The position numbers and the translations under genes were made by a program. A stretch of DNA of 64,000 nucleotides from Nocardia pseudobrasiliensis NBRC 108224 (lineage in GTDB: Bacteria > Actinomycetota > Actinomycetes > Mycobacteriales > Mycobacteriaceae): NCBI RefSeq assembly GCF_001613105.1, contig NZ_BDBS01000020.1, forward strand, positions 1 to 64,000. Reading direction: 5' to 3'. The first letter of the stretch is position 1, and every line of letters begins with the position of its first letter. A model generated the notes under the pieces. It was not told where the DNA came from, did not search any database, and saw nothing but the letters and a program-made list of their open reading frames with translations. This document shows, in pieces, positions 59,223 to 64,000 of the stretch.

Positions 59223-59870
59223 GTGAATGCGGGGTTCACGGTCGCGGGCGAGCACATCCTGTGGACCGATCTGGTCGGCAATATCGCCTCGCTGGCGGTG
59301 GTGTGGCTGGCGATGCGCAAGACCATGTGGACGTGGCCGGTGCAGCTGGCCGGGGCGCTGCTGTTGCTGGCGGCCTCGATCGACGCGCACGTGCCCGGTA
59401 ACGCGCTCAAGCAGGCACTGTTTTGCGGGCTGGCCTGTTACGGCTGGTTCAGCTGGGCGCGCGGCGCCCGTGATCATCACGATCTGCTGGTCCGACCGGC
59501 GACCGCGCGCGAGCGCGTACTGTTGCTCGGCACGCTGGTCGTCGGCACGGTCGCGGTCGCCGAACTGTTCGTCAATCTGACCTGGCTGCATATCGCGTGG
59601 TCGCCGTGGGTCAACGCCTATATCTTCGTCGGCAGCGCCGTGGCCACCTTCGCGCAGAGCCGCGCGCTGGTCGACTTCTGGATCATCTGGATGCTCGTGG
59701 ATCTCGCCGGTGTGCCGCTGGCGCTGAAATCGGGGCTGTATGTCTCGGGCGCGGTCTACGGCGTGTTCTTCGTGCTGGTCCTGCTCGGCTTCAGCCGCTG
59801 GCGGCGCGAATACCGCGACCGCCAGCTCGCCGCCCCGATCACAGCAGCCGCCGCGCCCGCAGATCGCTGA
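59223..59870 (+). CDS. pnuC: Nicotinamide riboside transporter PnuC
   Basis: 215 residues from GTG 59223 (GGAGG about 11 nt upstream; start is uncertain). Seven or so TM helices with PnuC signs: WTDLVGNIASLAVVWLAM, GLACYGWFSWARG, and ALVDFWIIWMLVDLAGVPLA (the W-x-x-W region that stacks the substrate). PnuC imports nicotinamide riboside by facilitated diffusion. It is not linked to NAD-salvage genes here. The 3' end overlaps the convergent CAR gene by 32 bp. Confidence 0.88.
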   Translation: MNAGFTVAGEHILWTDLVGNIASLAVVWLAMRKTMWTWPVQLAGALLLLAASIDAHVPGNALKQALFCGLACYGWFSWARGARDHHDLLVRPATARERVLLLGTLVVGTVAVAELFVNLTWLHIAWSPWVNAYIFVGSAVATFAQSRALVDFWIIWMLVDLAGVPLALKSGLYVSGAVYGVFFVLVLLGFSRWRREYRDRQLAAPITAAAAPADR

Positions 59871-62800
59871 CGTATTTGCCGATCAACTCCGGCGTGATCC
59901 GTGGAATATCGCCGTCGGCGCCGATTCCGGCCTGCTGCACCGCGGCCTGAAAACGCTTGGCGGGCAGCAGGGCTCCCGCCGACGCGGGGGCGGGCTGGCG
60001 ATATGCGTGCAGCAGCGGCAGCACGGTGTGCTGTTTACGCTCCTCGGGCAGCGCCCGCAGCGCGGTCTCGAAACGCGTCAGCCACTGCCGGTAGTCGTCG
60101 ATGCGCTCGATCCGCTGGCCCGCCTCGACGAGCCAGTCGACGAAGGTGTCCAGTGACACACCGTCGTCGTGCGGATTGAGCACATCGAAGGTTTCGAAGC
60201 CCGCGGTGACCCGCGCGCCGAGTTCGGTGATTGCCGCGGCGGTGAAATCGGCGGGCAGCCCGTCGTAATGGGCGCGATGGCCGTCGGCCGCGTAGAACGA
60301 GCGCGGCGCGATACCGGTCAGCAGCACGCTCAGCAGCAGGCGGGTGAACATGTCCGGCACATTCAACTGACCCGCGTATCGACTGTGCGCCAGGATCATG
60401 TCCGACCGGAACACCGCAACGGGCAATCCGCACAGATCGTGCGCCTCGCGCAGCAAGACCTCACCGGCCCACTTGCTGTTGCCGTAGCCATTGGCGTATC
60501 GGCCGTCCAAGGCCCGCTCGGGACTCATCTCGCGAATATCGCCGTCCTCGGAAAAGGACTGCGGCGCAATCTGATCGGCCACCGCCACGGTGGACAGAAA
60601 ACTCACCGGTTTACGCCGCGCGGTCAGCGCCAATCGGATGATCTCGACGGTTCCCACGACATTCGGCCCGAACAGCTGCTCATAGGGCAGTACGTGGTTC
60701 ACCAGCGCGGCGGGATGCACGACCAGATCCACGGTTTCGGCAAGTCGCTGCCAATCCCGCTCCCCCACACCCAGATTCGGCTCGCTGATATCACCGGCCA
60801 GCACCTCGAGGGTGCCCGCGGCCAGCTCCCGATACGTGCGCGACAGTTCGGGATCGCTCTGGAATTCCGCCTCGAGGCGGGCGCGCGCGGCCGCGGCGTC
60901 GTCACCGCGCACCACACAGATCAGCGCGCCGCCCGAATCATGCAGGCGTCGTAGCCATTCCAGACACAGGAACCGGCCCAGGTAGCCATTGGCGCCGGTC
61001 AGCAACACCGTACGGGCGGGCTGCGACGCGAGCGGCAGTGCGGGAGCCGCCGCGAGGAGATCGGTATCGATGAAACGGTCCAGCCGCAGATCGCTCGCCC
61101 GGATCCGCTTCTCGGCCCCGTGCACCGACCGCGCGGTGGGCCGCAGCCCGCCCGCGCGCCGTTCGGTCTCGATGTAGTCGGCCAGCCGTCGCAGATCGGT
61201 GGCCGGTCCGACGATCACCCCGACCGGCACCTCGACCCCGAACGCCTCGCCGAGCAGCGTCGAGAACGACAGCGCCGACAGCGAATCCCCGCCCAGATCG
61301 GTGAAGTGCGCGTGCGGATCCGCGGCATTGCCGAGCAGCGCCCGCGCGGCGCGCACAACCGTCTCCAGCACCGGACGCTCGGCCGCGTCGGCGCGCACCG
61401 CCAGCAGTTCGTCGGACCGCTGCCGATCCAGCGCCAGGTACAGCTCCTCGAGTTGGTCGCCGTAGCGCTGCTTCAGCTTGGGCCGCAGTGGTTTACCGAT
61501 TCCGGACAGCAGGCCGTTCTGCTCGCTGAACGGTTCGGTCTCGAGCAGGAATTCGCGCGGGATCTCATAGGAGTTCAGCCCGGCCTCGCGAGCCAACTCG
61601 CTGAGCGAATGCGCCAGTGCCGCACGCAGATCCGCATTCTCACGGGCGAGAGCCTCGGTGGTGGGGACGATCACCGCCAGCAGCGCGGACCGCTCACCGC
61701 TGCCGTAGACGAAGATCTGGCGGATGAGCGGGCTGGTCGAATACAGCGCCTCCAGTTTGGCCACCGCCACGAATTCGCCCTGCGCCAGCTTGAGCACATT
61801 GTTGCGGCGATCCACCAAGACCACCTGATCCGGACCGAGTTCGGCCACCACATCACCGGTGCGATAGAAGCCGTCGGCGTCGAACATCTCGGCCGTGAGT
61901 TCGGGGCGCTTGTAGTAGCCGGGGAACATGGTCGTTGTCTTGAGCAGCAGTTCACCGCGCGGATACGGCTTGTCGGTACGGAAATAGCCCAATTCGGGCA
62001 CATCCTCGAGCCGATAGTCCAGCACCGGCGGGCGGCGCAGTCGATTGTCGACCATGACGCCGCCGCCCGCCTCGGTCGAGCCGTAGCCGTCGTGCAGTTC
62101 GACCTCGAGCACCGACTCCATGAACCGCTTCAGCTCCGCCGACAGCGGGGCGCTCGCGCTGATCGCCCCGAAGTATCGTCCGCCGAGAACCTCGTGGCGC
62201 AGTTCGTATTTCACCGCCTCCTCGGCCTGCGCCGGATCGGCCCCGGCCGCCACGCGCCGATCCAACTCGCTGCGATAGCGCTGATGCACCAGCTCCGACA
62301 GTCGCGGCATGAGAATCAGTTCGGTCGGCCGGACCAGCGCGAGATCGTCGAAGATGCTCGACATATCGCTCGCCGCCGCGAAATAGACGGTGCCGCCGCG
62401 CAACAGCGCGCCACCGAGCATGAGCCGACCGGCCACATGACTGAGCGGCAGATAGGCGTAGACGATGCCGGGAATCGGAGTTCCCCCGGCGAACCTCCAC
62501 ATCGCGGCCGTCAGGCGCTCTGTGTACATCGCGCCCTTGGGCGTGCCGGTGCTGCCGGAGGTGTAGACCAGCATCGCGAGCGGATCCTCGCCTGACTCGG
62601 GCACATACAGCGGGACGGGCGATTCCGCGGCCCCGCGCTGCGAAACCTGAGACAGCGTCTCGACCCGGACCGGGCCGTCGGCCAGTCGCGCCCGCGCGAA
62701 TTCCAGTGCGGCGCGATGCCGATCGTCGTCGGAACGGATATCGAAGACCAGCAGCTGCCGCACCGTCGGCGCGTTCTCGATCGCCTCGACCGTCGCCTCC

Positions 62801-63279
62801 AGCAGCTCCGCGGTGGTGGCCACGATCCGCGGCTCGGTCTCGGCGATGATCGAACGCCACTGCGCCGCCGGGGCATTGGCCTGTAGCGGCACCGCGACCG
62901 CGCCGACGTGGGTGCAGGTCAGATCCACCACGGTGTAATCGGCGCTGGTGAATCCGAGAGTGCAGACGAAATCGCCGGGCCGCAGGGCGATTTCGGGATC
63001 GTGATACCAGGCCGAGGCCAGCGCGCCGATCCGCTCCCCCAGTTCCCGGTAGGTGATGGTGGTGTAGCCCGCGCCCGCCGGTTCGCTCGCCCGCTGTGCC
63101 AGCGCGGGACGATCGGCATAACCGTCCAGGGCCGTGGCCACGATCTGCGACAGTCGCAGCTCGGATCCGCGCAGCCGCTCGGTCACCTCGTCCAGCGGCA
63201 TGGCCGCCTGCACCTGTTCATCGGCCAGCACCTGCGCCAATCGGCGCTCGAACCGTTCCCGCCAAGCCTCGTCGGCCAT
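59839..63279 (-). CDS. car: Carboxylic acid reductase (adenylation-PCP-reductase)
   Basis: 1146 residues; GGGAGG 6 nt before the ATG at 63279. Adenylation domain: YTSGSTGTPKG (about 239-249), YGSTEAGGGV, YYKRPELTAEMFDADGFYRT. Peptidyl carrier: phosphopantetheine Ser666 in LGGDSLSALSF. Reductase domain: TGANGYLG at 761-768, YANGYGNSKWAGEVLLREAH and SRYAGQLNVPDMFTRLLLSV. Closely resembles Nocardia CAR, reducing acids to aldehydes with ATP and NADPH. Needs a phosphopantetheinyl transferase, which is not in the window. A paralogue lies upstream. Confidence 0.97.
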   Translation of the reverse strand: MADEAWRERFERRLAQVLADEQVQAAMPLDEVTERLRGSELRLSQIVATALDGYADRPALAQRASEPAGAGYTTITYRELGERIGALASAWYHDPEIALRPGDFVCTLGFTSADYTVVDLTCTHVGAVAVPLQANAPAAQWRSIIAETEPRIVATTAELLEATVEAIENAPTVRQLLVFDIRSDDDRHRAALEFARARLADGPVRVETLSQVSQRGAAESPVPLYVPESGEDPLAMLVYTSGSTGTPKGAMYTERLTAAMWRFAGGTPIPGIVYAYLPLSHVAGRLMLGGALLRGGTVYFAAASDMSSIFDDLALVRPTELILMPRLSELVHQRYRSELDRRVAAGADPAQAEEAVKYELRHEVLGGRYFGAISASAPLSAELKRFMESVLEVELHDGYGSTEAGGGVMVDNRLRRPPVLDYRLEDVPELGYFRTDKPYPRGELLLKTTTMFPGYYKRPELTAEMFDADGFYRTGDVVAELGPDQVVLVDRRNNVLKLAQGEFVAVAKLEALYSTSPLIRQIFVYGSGERSALLAVIVPTTEALARENADLRAALAHSLSELAREAGLNSYEIPREFLLETEPFSEQNGLLSGIGKPLRPKLKQRYGDQLEELYLALDRQRSDELLAVRADAAERPVLETVVRAARALLGNAADPHAHFTDLGGDSLSALSFSTLLGEAFGVEVPVGVIVGPATDLRRLADYIETERRAGGLRPTARSVHGAEKRIRASDLRLDRFIDTDLLAAAPALPLASQPARTVLLTGANGYLGRFLCLEWLRRLHDSGGALICVVRGDDAAAARARLEAEFQSDPELSRTYRELAAGTLEVLAGDISEPNLGVGERDWQRLAETVDLVVHPAALVNHVLPYEQLFGPNVVGTVEIIRLALTARRKPVSFLSTVAVADQIAPQSFSEDGDIREMSPERALDGRYANGYGNSKWAGEVLLREAHDLCGLPVAVFRSDMILAHSRYAGQLNVPDMFTRLLLSVLLTGIAPRSFYAADGHRAHYDGLPADFTAAAITELGARVTAGFETFDVLNPHDDGVSLDTFVDWLVEAGQRIERIDDYRQWLTRFETALRALPEERKQHTVLPLLHAYRQPAPASAGALLPAKRFQAAVQQAGIGADGDIPRITPELIGKYVSDLRARRLL

Positions 63280-63337
63280 GCGCGGCCTCCCGTTCCCGTC
63301 CCGCTTTGGTAGCTAGAGTAACGAGTTTCCACACAAA

Positions 63338-63368
63338 CGTCAGGCCCCGTTTCGACGAGGGCCCGACG
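63338..63368 (-). terminator. Hairpin between tandem CAR genes
   Basis: CGTCAGGCCC (63338-63347) pairs with GGGCCCGACG (63359-63368) with one mismatch in ten pairs. It begins 13 bp after the stop of the upstream CAR copy. There is no U-tract, as is common in actinobacteria, so it is a candidate terminator only. Confidence 0.4.
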
Positions 63369-63381
63369 TCGGCGACGTTCG

Positions 63382-64000
63382 CTACAGCAGCTGGCGCAGC
63401 TTCAGATCCGTCGCGTACTTCTCGATCAACGCGCGATCCAGATGCGGAATATCGTTGTCCGGGCCGATCTCGGCGGCCTGCACGCTCGCCTGGAACCGCT
63501 TGGCGGGCAACAGCGCACCCGCGATCGGCGGCGAGGGCTGCCGCCAGGCGTGCAGCAGCGGCAGCAGCGATGCCTGCCGCTGTCGCTCGGGCAGTGCGCG
63601 CAGGGTGGTTTCGAAACGTTCCACCCACTGCTGGTAGTCATCGATGAGCTCGATCGCGTAACCGGCCTCGATCAGCCAATCCATGAACTCGTCCAGCCCG
63701 ATTCCGTCATCGTGCGGATTGAGCACATCGAAGGTCTCGTACCCGGAGGTCACCTGCGAACCCAGCGTGGTGATCGACTCGGCGGTGAAATCGGCGGGCA
63801 GCCCGTCGTAATGGGCGCGCTGCCGATTGCCGTCGGCGTCGAGCTGGTAGAACGAGCGGGGCGCGATACCGGTCGCCAGCACGCTGAGCAGCAGGCGGGT
63901 GAACATATCGGGCACGTTCAACTGACCCGCGTAACGGCTGTGCGCCAGAATCATGTCCGACCGGAATACCGCCACCGGCAGACCGCACAGATCATGCGCC
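63382..64000 (-). CDS. Second carboxylic acid reductase, C-terminal part (5' outside window)
   Basis: The open frame enters from the right window edge (AHDLCGLPVAVFRSDMILAH) and ends at 63382 with LKLRQLL. It matches the reductase-domain end of the neighbouring car gene almost block for block (SRYAGQLNVPDMFTRLLLSV, RAHYDGLPADFTAESITTLG, GALLPAKRFQASVQAAEIGP). DNA identity is also high in places; for example the ~40 bp at 63780-63820 recur near 60237-60277. A tandem duplication with divergence. Confidence 0.95.
   Translation of the reverse strand, partial: AHDLCGLPVAVFRSDMILAHSRYAGQLNVPDMFTRLLLSVLATGIAPRSFYQLDADGNRQRAHYDGLPADFTAESITTLGSQVTSGYETFDVLNPHDDGIGLDEFMDWLIEAGYAIELIDDYQQWVERFETTLRALPERQRQASLLPLLHAWRQPSPPIAGALLPAKRFQASVQAAEIGPDNDIPHLDRALIEKYATDLKLRQLL

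Overview
The window is about 70% G+C bacterial chromosome from a mycolic-acid-forming actinomycete, most probably Nocardia. Pointers are an EphD-type hydrolase/reductase fusion, a PapA5-like acyltransferase, DUF222 (13E12-family) and DUF3145 proteins, F420-type luciferase-like oxidoreductases, many GTG starts, actinobacterial-style promoters, and tandem carboxylic acid reductases very close in sequence to the Nocardia enzyme. The species is not determined.

Layout. 1-13585: a 5'-end DUF222/HNH-type gene with an SOS-like box, DUF3145, two beta-lactamase-fold hydrolases, a DinB protein, an APH-like phosphotransferase, a fused PabA-PabB aminodeoxychorismate synthase, an MMPL exporter whose frame runs antisense into pabAB, two secreted proteins, and a TerD-HNH multidomain protein. 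13586-18195: a ketosynthase-III pair, one with a full catalytic triad and one without, followed by a LAL-like LuxR regulator lacking the usual N-terminal ATPase. 18215-24031: a DUF998 membrane protein, a 14-TM drug exporter, tRNA-Met(CAT), a short region with remnants of a conflict/STAND-type system, a quinone reductase behind a SoxR-like box, and a TerC protein behind a candidate yybP-ykoY Mn2+ riboswitch.

24051-31937: a translationally coupled operon of a diiron-type PF10118 protein, a PDR-type flavin/2Fe-2S reductase and EphD. Then come a lipoprotein and HxlR regulator divergent from an SDR, an alpha/beta hydrolase with an excisionase/BldC-like regulator preceded by helically phased TAGGG repeats, and a crotonase. 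31996-42457: a purine catabolic locus, where FAD, 2Fe-2S and molybdenum subunits of xanthine dehydrogenase, an 8-oxoguanine/guanine-type deaminase, an NCS2 permease and XdhC lie divergent from a PucR regulator. 42593-48235: a secreted sphingomyelinase, a lipoprotein peptidase, a two-component system and an adenine-deaminase-like enzyme.

48627-52635: a coupled three-gene unit (heptad Q/A-rich helix protein, DUF3467 protein, 56-aa basic peptide), RidA, a PucR/CdaR-type regulator and a PapA5-like acyltransferase with a palindromic promoter. 52753-57647: a 2-oxoacid dehydrogenase operon ordered E3-E1alpha-E1beta-E2. 57693-64000: nitrilase, SRPBCC protein, PnuC, and two tandem carboxylic acid reductase genes, the second cut by the window end.

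The least explained units are the ketosynthase pair with its regulator, the heptad-repeat/DUF3467/micropeptide operon, and the PF10118-reductase-EphD operon. No CRISPR array, rRNA, transposase or intact prophage was seen.
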